In this document: positions 6,363 to 12,184 of the stretch, one piece after another
How the letters are laid out: every line of letters starts with the position of its first letter
Numbering within the stretch: the stretch's first letter is position 1
From: TWA4 sp964613155
GTDB taxonomy: Bacteria; Bacillota; Clostridia; Lachnospirales; Lachnospiraceae
Direction: 5' to 3'
DNA: 12,237 nt
Assembly (NCBI GenBank): GCA_964613155.1
Contig: CAZTHP010000079.1
Span: forward strand, 1 to 12,237
The notes under the pieces: model-generated
Database searches by the model: none
What the model was told of the DNA's origin: nothing
What the model saw: only the letters and a program-made list of their open reading frames with translations
Program-made: the position numbers and the translations under genes

Positions 6363-6401
6363 TCGTTTATCGTTAAACAGTCCTCTTCTAACGATAAACG
6401 A
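6363..6401. repeat. Perfect 13-bp inverted repeat with 13-bp spacer
   Basis: TCGTTTATCGTTA (6363-6375) and TAACGATAAACGA (6389-6401) are exact reverse complements separated by 13 bp. It lies in the mrp 3' region, upstream of the mrp terminator. No T run follows on the minus strand, so it is not itself a clear terminator. It could be an RNA stem that protects the mrp 3' end or a protein-binding dyad. Confidence 0.7.
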
Positions 6402-6424
6402 TTCTTTGCAATTATCTTATGAAA

Positions 6425-6451
6425 GATTAGTAAGATTAGTAAGCTTAGTAA
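6425..6451. repeat. Three copies of a 9-bp direct repeat after the mrp stop
   Basis: GATTAGTAA, GATTAGTAA and GCTTAGTAA follow each other without gaps, 21 bp beyond the mrp stop codon. Confidence 0.7.
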
Positions 6452-6471
6452 AATGCAATCGCTTAAAGATT

Positions 6472-7455
6472 TTATTTTAACATCTTAATAATTTTCTCAA
6501 CTGCTTCTGCCATTTCTTCATTTTCATAAGCTTCTATTGTACCTTCATCTCCTGCATTTGCTAATCTTTCGTCCATAGGAAGCTTTGCTAAAACTTTTAA
6601 ATTACACTCTTTTGCAAATTCTTCCAAACGACTCTTTCCAAAAACAGGCATTTTCTTTCCACAATCAGCACAAACAATATAGCTATAGTTCTCAATCAAA
6701 CCTAAAATAGGAACATTTAATTTATCTGCCATTTTGCAAGCTTTCTTAACAATCATACTCACAAGAGTCTGAGGAGAAGTTACCATCACAATTCCATCTA
6801 CTGGAAGATACTGGAATACCGTAAGCGGTACATCGCCTGTTCCAGGAGGCATATCGATCAACAGATAATCCAGGTCTCTCCATAAAACATCCGTCCAGAA
6901 CTGTTTCACAACACCCGTGATAACAGGTCCTCTCCATACTACGGGTGTATCTTCCGCTTCCAGTAATACATTAATAGACATCATTTTAATGCCGCTTTCC
7001 GTTTCAACAGGTTCAATTCCTTTATTCGGACCATCTTCTGCAACTCTATGCACTCCAAAAATCTGCGGAATGGAAGGTCCTGTTACATCTGCATCTAAAA
7101 TACCAACTTTATATCCTTTACGCTGCAACGCAACGGCGGTCATCGAAGTAACCGACGATTTTCCAACGCCACCTTTTCCGCTGACAATTCCAATAACATG
7201 TTTAATGTGATTAGAAGGATTCGGCGGAAGCTTCACAATTTTCTTTTTATTTGCGCAATTCTTACAATCTTTTTTATCACAAGTCTTGCTGTCACAGCTA
7301 GAACATCCTGCATCTTTTTTTGCTTCTTTTGCACCAGCAGTATTTTTAGTCTCAACAGATGTATGATTCTGATCTGCTACTTTCAAATCTACACTTCCTT
7401 GATCTCCTGTTCCTTGATTTGCTGTTTCCTTCTGCTTTATTACCTGATTATCCAT
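6472..7455 (-). CDS. mrp: Mrp/NBP35 (ApbC)-type iron-sulfur cluster carrier P-loop ATPase
   Basis: Cytoplasmic ParA/MinD-superfamily ATPase that binds and transfers Fe-S clusters to target apoproteins. Numbered from the ATG used here (327 aa): a flexible Gln/Lys/Thr-rich N-terminus (1-50); a cysteine cluster at C51, C54, C59, C64 and C67; the deviant Walker A GKGGVGKS (93-100) with its signature Lys; the switch DAD (121-123); Walker B DMPPGTGD (201-208); and the conserved CADC pair (C262 and C265) that bridges a cluster between two subunits. The N-terminal cluster recalls eukaryotic NBP35 and is common in clostridial Mrp proteins. An upstream in-frame TTG (7477-7479) is possible. The ATG at 7453-7455 has a superior ribosome binding site (GGAGAGGG) and is preferred. 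It may be co-transcribed with the small gene 52 bp upstream. Confidence 0.95.
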   Translation of the reverse strand: MDNQVIKQKETANQGTGDQGSVDLKVADQNHTSVETKNTAGAKEAKKDAGCSSCDSKTCDKKDCKNCANKKKIVKLPPNPSNHIKHVIGIVSGKGGVGKSSVTSMTAVALQRKGYKVGILDADVTGPSIPQIFGVHRVAEDGPNKGIEPVETESGIKMMSINVLLEAEDTPVVWRGPVITGVVKQFWTDVLWRDLDYLLIDMPPGTGDVPLTVFQYLPVDGIVMVTSPQTLVSMIVKKACKMADKLNVPILGLIENYSYIVCADCGKKMPVFGKSRLEEFAKECNLKVLAKLPMDERLANAGDEGTIEAYENEEMAEAVEKIIKMLK

Positions 7456-7507
7456 TTTCCCTCTCCATTTCTTCTTCAAATAATTTTTGCAGTGTGTAAA
7501 TGACTGC

Positions 7508-7789
7508 TTAATTTTGATCCATGTCTGCTTCTTCCAGAACTTGAATTTCTAAATAGTCAAACTCTATGGATTCTATAAAATTATCTTTTCCAAAACGACA
7601 TTTATTATGGCGTTTAAATTCTTGAATCGTAGCTTCCAGCCAAATCGGATTTGCAAGATCATATGCAAAACAAATTTCTTCCACACCTTTTAAGATTTTT
7701 CTTGTACGATTCAAATCGCTCTGGTCACAATATACCATATCCTTTAGAATCCGATTATTTTTTACCAGTTTTCCCCATAAACGAAACAT
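7508..7789 (-). CDS. Conserved hypothetical protein, 93 aa
   Basis: A small soluble protein with no signal peptide or membrane segment. It starts MFRLWGKLVKNNRILKD and contains PIWLEATIQEFKRH, CRFGKDNFIESIEFDYLEIQ and an acidic tail. Its overall look matches an uncharacterised family I associate with Lachnospiraceae and relatives, but no domain name can be assigned with confidence. GGGAG 9 nt before ATG supports the start. It precedes mrp by 52 bp on the same strand, so an operon is plausible. A role linked to Fe-S carrier function would be speculation. Confidence 0.75.
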   Translation of the reverse strand: MFRLWGKLVKNNRILKDMVYCDQSDLNRTRKILKGVEEICFAYDLANPIWLEATIQEFKRHNKCRFGKDNFIESIEFDYLEIQVLEEADMDQN

Positions 7790-7809
7790 CCCGTATTTCT
7801 CCCATTATC

Positions 7810-7893
7810 TCAAGATATCTCTGTTGCTGCAAATAGTGAAAATGATGGAAATGGCAGAAGAAATATGAATGCAGTAAATACTCCTAACACCAT
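7810..7893 (-). CDS. Possible 27-aa hydrophobic peptide
   Basis: A short minus-strand frame from ATG (7891-7893) to TGA (7810-7812) encodes MVLGVFTAFIFLLPFPSFSL plus a short tail. It is one continuous hydrophobic segment long enough to span a membrane. An in-frame TTG further upstream would add MQGYVRIR, giving a positively charged lead. The ribosome binding site (AAGGA) is too distant for the ATG, so translation is doubtful. It ends 20 bp before the start of the 93-aa gene and could be a small membrane peptide, a leader peptide or a chance frame. Confidence 0.25.
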   Translation of the reverse strand: MVLGVFTAFIFLLPFPSFSLFAATEIS

Positions 7894-7911
7894 TCTAATT
7901 CTAACATATCC

Positions 7912-7947
7912 TTGCAACTCATTCTTTGCAACCCATTCTTTGCAAAC
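7912..7947. repeat. 14-bp direct repeats
   Basis: TTGCAACTCATTCT (7912) and TTGCAACCCATTCT (7926) are followed by a third partial TTGCAAA (7940), exactly 14 bp apart. The period equals the sub-unit length of the larger array at 8150-8345. Confidence 0.6.
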
Positions 7948-7983
7948 ACACTTAGTATAAATCGAAACGCATTTTCTGTAAAG

Positions 7984-8017
7984 AAAAAAGCATCATCTCA
8001 TTCTGAAATGATGCTTT
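7984..8017 (-). terminator. Rho-independent terminator for the tetrapeptide-repeat membrane protein transcript
   Basis: AAAGCATCAT (7987-7996) and ATGATGCTTT (8008-8017) form a 10-bp stem, extended after one mismatch by a further 3 bp around a TTC triloop. On the minus strand it runs into TTTTTTCTTT. The plus strand has a shorter T run, so it may be bidirectional, but no plus-strand gene lies upstream. It is about 340 nt past the stop at 8357, which places the 42-bp array inside the predicted 3' UTR. Confidence 0.75.
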
Positions 8018-8028
8018 CTTTAAACTTT

Positions 8029-8149
8029 AACCATCTACATCAATAAATAACCATATCTACATCAGCAAATTCATTAGAAATACAGAATATGATTTCAGTC
8101 CATTTAGCCGCATGCACACAGATCAGATTTTTTATCCACACAGATTTCA
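8029..8149. repeat. Diverged 20-22 bp repeats flanking the main array
   Basis: AACCATCTACATCAATAAAT is followed by AACCATATCTACATCAGCAA-, and CACACAGAT recurs 22 bp apart (8115 and 8137). With the array that follows, almost the whole segment from terminator to stop codon is repetitive. No gene is seen here. Confidence 0.45.
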
Positions 8150-8345
8150 TATATCCAATTTAGTATATTCAACTTAATGCACTCAACTTCATAGATCCTA
8201 CCTAGTATATTCAACTTCATGCATCCAACTTCTTAGATCCTACCTAGTGCACTCAACTTCATGTACCCAACTTCTTAGATCCTACCTAGTACATTCAACT
8301 TCATGTACTCAACTTCGTAAATCCAATTTAGTACATCACAAAATT
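8150..8345. repeat. 42-bp tandem array built of 14-bp sub-repeats
   Basis: The landmark TAGATCC (or variants TATATCC and TAAATCC) recurs at 8150, 8192, 8234, 8276 and 8318, exactly 42 bp apart. Each unit divides into three related 14-mers, for example TAGATCCTACCTAG, TATATTCAACTTCA and TGCATCCAACTTCT. This nested structure points to growth first by 14-bp and then by 42-bp duplication. The array ends about 12 bp before the stop of the gene at 8357. A plus-strand frame through it is open only because 42 is a multiple of 3. Confidence 0.9.
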
Positions 8346-8356
8346 CAAAACAGGTT

Positions 8357-9391
8357 CTATACAAAATATTCTCGAAGAATATCTTCGATTACCTTTTCTT
8401 CTTTCGCTGAAAAACGATGTTTTTTTTCATCCGGAGAAATTGAAGATCTTCCCTGTGTTTCTTCACACTCTGAAGCTTCCACATTTCGTTCGCGCCCTGC
8501 TGCAATACGTTCTAAACTCTGACGAAGATATCGAAGATCTTCTTCTGTAAAACTATTTTTTTCAAAATCTGTTCTATGCTTTTCTGCTGATGTTACGTTT
8601 TTCCGTTGTTCCTGGCCGCCTAATGCAGATGTTTCTGTCATTGCAGACTTTCTTTTTCTTCCTTCTGCCCGGTTTTCTAACCGACTTTCTGCTCTTCCTT
8701 CCAAGCGATTCTCTGCTCTAGTATCAAATCGACCTTCGACTCGATTACCTGTTCGATGCTCCATGCGGTGATCCAATCTACTTTCAGGCCGATTCTCTGC
8801 GCTATTATCCAATCCACTTTCTGATTTCAGTTCTGATCTGGCATCGGCTCGATTCAAAATACTTTCTTCTTCTTTTGCACGTGCCATTCGTCTTGAAAGA
8901 TTATTGGTAAAATATTCTTCCAGATAAAGTTTTAAACGCTCCTGCATCTTAACCAAATCAAACAGAAAATATATACACAATCCTGTAATTGAAAAAAATG
9001 CAGTCATTGCTAGAGAAGTTAGAATGCGTCCTGTACCAAAATGATAGATTCTTTGAAGCATCGTTACCCCACTGCCAAAAATCAAGCAAATTAACGCTGC
9101 TTTTTGAGATGCTTTACCAGCACTTTCTGTACGAATCAGAAAAAAACGATGTTCCCCTAACTGTTTGTCTACAAATAGCGGAATATTTTGGATTCCTTTA
9201 TTCACACGATATGTATTTTCAAATCGGTTTTTCATCTGAAGTAAAAATGAATGTCTCACATTCATCATATTCTCGGTCTGCCTTATCATTTGTCGGTAAT
9301 AAATGCCTGTTGCCAATGTTCCCAGTATCCCTAAGATGGTAACTGCTGCCATGACATAAACAGGAATTGTTGATTCTAGAAATCTCTCCAT
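8357..9391 (-). CDS. Membrane protein with a cytoplasmic tetrapeptide-repeat region, function unknown
   Basis: A 344-aa integral membrane protein of no family I can name. Hydrophobic segments lie near residues 11-32, 98-113 and 123-145. After the third, a basic/coiled region leads to a charged tail. Residues 199-246 are twelve tetrapeptides of the form (E/D)-(N/G/S/H)-R-x, such as ENRL, EGRA, ESRL and ENRA, with decaying copies before them. Such alternating Glu/Arg spacing could make a charged single helix or a disordered linker. The last 20 residues (FSAKEEKVIEDILREYF) look like a conserved amphipathic end. The ATG at 9389-9391 has a perfect AGGAGGT 8 nt upstream. A promoter and hairpin at 9520-9592 lie in its leader, and a 42-bp array lies in its 3' UTR. 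Confidence 0.85.
   Translation of the reverse strand: MERFLESTIPVYVMAAVTILGILGTLATGIYYRQMIRQTENMMNVRHSFLLQMKNRFENTYRVNKGIQNIPLFVDKQLGEHRFFLIRTESAGKASQKAALICLIFGSGVTMLQRIYHFGTGRILTSLAMTAFFSITGLCIYFLFDLVKMQERLKLYLEEYFTNNLSRRMARAKEEESILNRADARSELKSESGLDNSAENRPESRLDHRMEHRTGNRVEGRFDTRAENRLEGRAESRLENRAEGRKRKSAMTETSALGGQEQRKNVTSAEKHRTDFEKNSFTEEDLRYLRQSLERIAAGRERNVEASECEETQGRSSISPDEKKHRFSAKEEKVIEDILREYFV
8654..8797 (-). repeat. Coding 12-bp repeats (12 tetrapeptide units)
   Basis: The DNA encoding residues 199-246 of the membrane protein repeats with a 12-bp period, giving twelve consecutive units with Arg at every third position of the tetrapeptide. Copy number could change by slippage without breaking the frame. 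Confidence 0.8.
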
Positions 9392-9519
9392 TTAAAATAC
9401 CTCCTGTTTTTGAGACCTCTCACTTCCTGAGTATACCTGAATCATACATAGTACAAAATTTTCTTTTCTCTATATAAAAATCATGCATACTCTATTCACT
9501 ATCTGCTAAACATAAGGCA

Positions 9520-9562
9520 ATGTTCAGCTAACAGAATCATTCCCTCCTTGCCAGCTGAACAT
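9520..9562 (-). promoter_or_regulatory. 5'-terminal stem-loop in the leader, Shine-Dalgarno-like sequence in the loop
   Basis: ATGTTCAGCT (9520-9529) and AGCTGAACAT (9553-9562) are perfect 10-bp arms around a 23-nt spacer. On the minus strand the spacer contains AAGGAGGGAATG, a strong ribosome-binding-like run. It begins a 13-codon frame (9540 down to 9499) but at very short spacing. Because the predicted start site lies in the first arm, the RNA would begin with this structure. It could be a stabilising 5' hairpin, a leader-peptide device or an operator in DNA. Confidence 0.45.
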
Positions 9563-9563
9563 A

Positions 9564-9592
9564 ATTATACTCTTTTCTAAGACGATTGAAAA
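9564..9592 (-). promoter_or_regulatory. Promoter upstream of the membrane protein gene
   Basis: On the minus strand TTTTCA (9587-9592) and a perfect TATAAT (9564-9569) are 17 bp apart. Initiation near 9557 would give a leader of about 165 nt for the gene starting at 9391. A second, weaker candidate (TATACT following TTGTAC at short spacing) lies closer to the gene. Confidence 0.6.
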
Positions 9593-9656
9593 GAGAGATA
9601 GGACTAAAATCGTACGACAAATAACTGCATTTTCTGCTGCCTAACCAAGCGTATCA

Positions 9657-10349
9657 TCAAATATTCTTAGCAATTTCCAAGATCAAATTCACACTATGTG
9701 TAATCGCTTTTGCTTCAAATTCAGAATAATCCATCGTAGCACTATCATCTGCTTTATCAGAAATCGCCCGCACGATTAAAAAAGGAATTTGATTCAGATA
9801 AGCTGCCTGTGCAATTGCTGCACCTTCCATTTCACAACAATAACCCTGGAAAGTTTCTAACAGCCAATTCTTTTTCTCTTTATCGGAAATAAATTGATCT
9901 CCACTTACAACACGTCCAACGTGAACGCCAATTTCCGGATTCACTTTCCGACATGCAGTTTCTGCAAGCGCGATCAGCTTTTCATCTGCTTCAAAAATAG
10001 ACTGTTCCATTCTGGGAATTTCTCCAATTGCATATCCAAATCCCGTTGCATTCATATCATGCTGCAGCGCATCTTTTGATAATACAATATCGCCAATATC
10101 AATTTTAGCTTGCAGAGAACCTGCAATTCCTGTATTGATCATTACATCTGCATGATAGCAATCAGCTAAAATCTGTGCACATATCCCAGCATTTACTTTT
10201 CCAATTCCACAACGCACAACAACTGCATCTTTTCCAGAAAGCTTTCCTTTATAAAATTCCATTCCAGCTTTTTTATCAATTGTTACATCCGTCATCGCTT
10301 CTTTTACGCGGCTTACTTCTTCATCCATTGCGCCAATAATCGCTAACAT
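9657..10349 (-). CDS. mtnN: 5'-methylthioadenosine/S-adenosylhomocysteine nucleosidase
   Basis: Hydrolyses MTA and SAH, by-products of SAM-dependent reactions, to adenine plus the thioribose. It feeds methionine salvage and yields S-ribosylhomocysteine, the precursor of AI-2. At 230 aa the protein is full length. Motifs: GAMDEEV with the catalytic-site Glu11; GIGKVNA (48-54); NTGIAGS (72-78); DQFISD (151-156); the substrate-binding EMEGAA (173-178) with Glu175; and RAISDKAD with the general acid Asp198. All key residues known from the E. coli enzyme have counterparts. TAAGAAG precedes the ATG at modest strength. It is expressed from a near-consensus promoter divergent from the TSCPD-murG unit. 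Confidence 0.96.
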   Translation of the reverse strand: MLAIIGAMDEEVSRVKEAMTDVTIDKKAGMEFYKGKLSGKDAVVVRCGIGKVNAGICAQILADCYHADVMINTGIAGSLQAKIDIGDIVLSKDALQHDMNATGFGYAIGEIPRMEQSIFEADEKLIALAETACRKVNPEIGVHVGRVVSGDQFISDKEKKNWLLETFQGYCCEMEGAAIAQAAYLNQIPFLIVRAISDKADDSATMDYSEFEAKAITHSVNLILEIAKNI

Positions 10350-10408
10350 AATCTTCTTACTATGCTATTCCACCCGAACAGCATCCCTTTCTTTATTTTT
10401 CTCCACCC

Positions 10409-10437
10409 AGTATAACTGTCATTTTTTCATCCGTCAA
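10409..10437 (-). promoter_or_regulatory. mtnN promoter
   Basis: On the minus strand TTGACG (10432-10437) and TATACT (10409-10414) are separated by exactly 17 bp, each 5 of 6 to consensus. Transcription would start near 10402, leaving a leader of about 52 nt. Confidence 0.75.
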
Positions 10438-10439
10438 CA

Positions 10440-10469
10440 TTGCCCCCATTCCTATTTCTGTGGTATAAT
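10440..10469 (+). promoter_or_regulatory. TSCPD-murG promoter (extended -10)
   Basis: TTGCCC (10440-10445) and a perfect TATAAT (10464-10469) with the extended -10 TGG just before it, spacer 18 bp. The start would be near 10476, with a leader of about 104 nt. The -35 is two bases from the mtnN -35 on the opposite strand, so the two polymerases probably compete or share a regulator. Confidence 0.75.
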
Positions 10470-10579
10470 CATTTTTGCAGCTAACAATCAGTCTGCCCTC
10501 ACTATTAAAAGAAAAGAGCTCATATTAACATTTTCAGAAAAATAGTCAGGAATACATCATATTTAGGAGGGGTTATACT

Positions 10580-10834
10580 ATGGTACAATATAAAACCAGC
10601 GGAACATGTTCTTCCGCAATCACTTTCGATATTAAAGATAACAAACTGAATGGTGTTCAGTTCACAGGTGGATGTCACGGTAACTTACAGGGAATTTCCA
10701 AACTGGTAGAAGGCATGGATATTGATGACGTAATCACCAGACTGGAAGGAATTCGCTGTGGTTCCAAGAAAACATCTTGTCCTGATCAGTTAGCTTGTGC
10801 ACTGAAAGCTTACAAGACACAGTTTAATAAATAA
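10580..10834 (+). CDS. TSCPD domain-containing protein (TIGR03905 family)
   Basis: An 84-aa cytoplasmic protein. The name-giving motif TSCPDQLA is at about residues 65-72. The rest follows the family pattern: TSGTCSSAITFDI near 6-18, VQFTGGCHGNLQGISKL near 26-42 and GIRCG near 57-61. Five cysteines (about 10, 32, 60, 67 and 73) suggest metal or Fe-S binding, but the role is unknown. The same domain occurs at the C-terminus of vitamin B12-dependent ribonucleotide reductases. A very strong ribosome binding site (AGGAGGGG) precedes the ATG. It is followed 21 bp later by murG and is expected to be co-transcribed with it. Confidence 0.93.
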   Translation: MVQYKTSGTCSSAITFDIKDNKLNGVQFTGGCHGNLQGISKLVEGMDIDDVITRLEGIRCGSKKTSCPDQLACALKAYKTQFNK

Positions 10835-10855
10835 TCCATTCTGGAGGTATCATCC

Positions 10856-11920
10856 ATGAAAAAAATCATTCTGACCGGCGGCGGCACAGCAGGACATGTA
10901 ACACCAAATCTTGCCTTATGTCCGGAATTACAAAAGAATGGATTTGAAATTCATTATATCGGTTCCTATCAAGGCATGGAAAAAGATCTGGTAGAAAAAG
11001 CTGGTATTTCCTATTCTGGAATTTCATCCGGTAAACTTCGCCGCTATTTTGACGTGAAAAATTTTACCGATCCTTTCCGCGTGATAAAAGGCTATTTTGA
11101 AGCCAGACATCTTATTAAAAAATTAAAACCAGATGTTGTTTTTTCAAAAGGCGGATTTGTAGCAGTTCCTGTTGTAATGGCAGCCAGCCGTGCAGGAATT
11201 CCTGTCATCTCACATGAATCCGACATGACTCCGGGCTTAGCAAATAAGCTTTCGCTGCCCTTTTGTACAAAAATCTGCTGTAACTTCCCGGAAACACTCT
11301 CTTATCTTCCAGAAGATAAAGCAATTTTAACTGGCTGTCCGATTCGTGAAGATCTGTTAACAGGAAATCGAGAATCTGGTTTTCACTTAACCGGCTTTTC
11401 ACCTTCCAAACCAGTACTTCTTATTATTGGAGGAAGCCTGGGATCGGTTAAAGTAAACCAAGCTGTCAGAAGTATTCTTCCTGATCTTCTCAAAGATTAT
11501 CAAATCGTACATCTTTGCGGAAAAGGAAATTTAGATGAAACACTTACCTCTATGCCCGGATATGTACAATATGAATATATGAGCGATCCCTTAAAGCATT
11601 TATTCGCCATGGCAGATATTGTAATTTCCCGTGCTGGAGCCAATGCCATCTGTGAACTTCTGGCACTGCAAAAACCTGCTTTATTAATTCCACTTTCCGC
11701 TGCTGCCAGCCGAGGTGATCAGATTTTAAATGCAAAATCCTTTCAAAAACAAGGCTTCAGCGAAGTACTGGAAGAAGAAGATTTAACACCTGAAACATTA
11801 TATCAGGCAGTATCTTCTTTATATCAGAATCGAGAGACATATATTCAGGCTATGAAGAACAGCAACCAATCCAATGCAGTTTCACGCGTTGTATCGCTGA
11901 TCAAAGAATCCTGTTTATAA
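10856..11920 (+). CDS. murG: MurG, lipid II-forming UDP-GlcNAc transferase
   Basis: Membrane-associated GT28 glycosyltransferase that adds GlcNAc to lipid I, making lipid II for peptidoglycan. It is 354 aa, the normal length. Motifs: the glycine-rich GGGTAGHVTPNLAL (8-21) for the acceptor phosphate; VVFSKGGFVAVP (94-105); the HESD...PG loop (120-127), where most MurG read HE.N; the second glycine loop GGSLGS (192-197); and the UDP-GlcNAc site SRAGANAICE (258-267) and GDQILNA (287-293). GGAGGT 6-7 nt upstream supports the start. It is not in a division/cell-wall cluster here but paired with a TSCPD gene. It could therefore be a MurG paralogue, and whether the genome has a second copy cannot be told. 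A strong terminator follows. Confidence 0.95.
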   Translation: MKKIILTGGGTAGHVTPNLALCPELQKNGFEIHYIGSYQGMEKDLVEKAGISYSGISSGKLRRYFDVKNFTDPFRVIKGYFEARHLIKKLKPDVVFSKGGFVAVPVVMAASRAGIPVISHESDMTPGLANKLSLPFCTKICCNFPETLSYLPEDKAILTGCPIREDLLTGNRESGFHLTGFSPSKPVLLIIGGSLGSVKVNQAVRSILPDLLKDYQIVHLCGKGNLDETLTSMPGYVQYEYMSDPLKHLFAMADIVISRAGANAICELLALQKPALLIPLSAAASRGDQILNAKSFQKQGFSEVLEEEDLTPETLYQAVSSLYQNRETYIQAMKNSNQSNAVSRVVSLIKESCL

Positions 11921-11961
11921 AACAAGCATCCTTTACATGATACAAAAACCTTAATTTTAAG

Positions 11962-12023
11962 GGGCTGTTGCTAATAGATAGTTATCTGACCGTGAATTAT
12001 CTATGAAGCAATAGCTCTTTTTT
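11962..12023 (+). terminator. Strong rho-independent terminator of murG
   Basis: GGGCTGTTGCT (11962-11972) pairs with AGCAATAGCTC (12007-12017) with two G-U pairs. An inner stem ATAGATA (11974-11980) with TATCTAT (11998-12004) extends it. Six T residues follow (12018-12023). It lies 41 bp past the murG stop. Confidence 0.88.
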
Positions 12024-12184
12024 ATGTAAAAAACAACAGAGAGCATCACTCCACAGCTGATAAAATCAGTTATTTTCTGACACTCCCTGTTTATAGCCTC
12101 GCTGCTCTTGAGCAGGTTAGGTACTCTGTATTCACTTGTCAGCATCAAAATTTTAGATTTTTTTCACTTAATTCCCCAAACGCT
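12024..12184. other. Structured non-coding gap between murG terminator and the tnpB-like end
   Basis: No convincing gene. Several small dyads occur: CTGAT/ATCAG (12057-12069), CTGCTC/GAGCAG (12102-12115) and a distant pair ACAGAG/CTCTGT near 12036 and 12124. On the minus strand the outer pair is followed by TTGTTTTTT, which would suit a transcript ending here. It could be the trailing part of the tnpB transcript or an unrelated RNA. Confidence 0.35.

Noticed and set aside
6917..7503. Two plus-strand frames of about 100 codons
   Set aside because: They are mirror frames of the well-supported mrp gene, with no family resemblance and no start signals.
8150..8345. CRISPR array
   Set aside because: The 42-bp units are contiguous and diverged throughout, with no unique spacers and no cas genes nearby.
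8247..8522. Plus-strand open frame of 91 codons through the 42-bp array
   Set aside because: It stays open only because the repeat length is a multiple of three, then continues antisense to the membrane protein gene. It has no ribosome binding site and its product is a simple repeat.
8876..8890. CACGTG core as another parS site
   Set aside because: Only the central six bases match. The flanking arms do not resemble TGTTT/AAACA.
9894..10079. Plus-strand 61-codon frame
   Set aside because: It is antisense within mtnN, whose catalytic motifs are all intact.
11962..12023. MITE or insertion-sequence end starting GGGGCTGTTGC
   Set aside because: The stem followed by six T residues right behind murG is fully explained as a terminator, and no target duplication is visible.
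11957..12148. Minus-strand 63-codon frame
   Set aside because: It crosses the murG terminator and the dyads after it. No start signal or family pattern is present.
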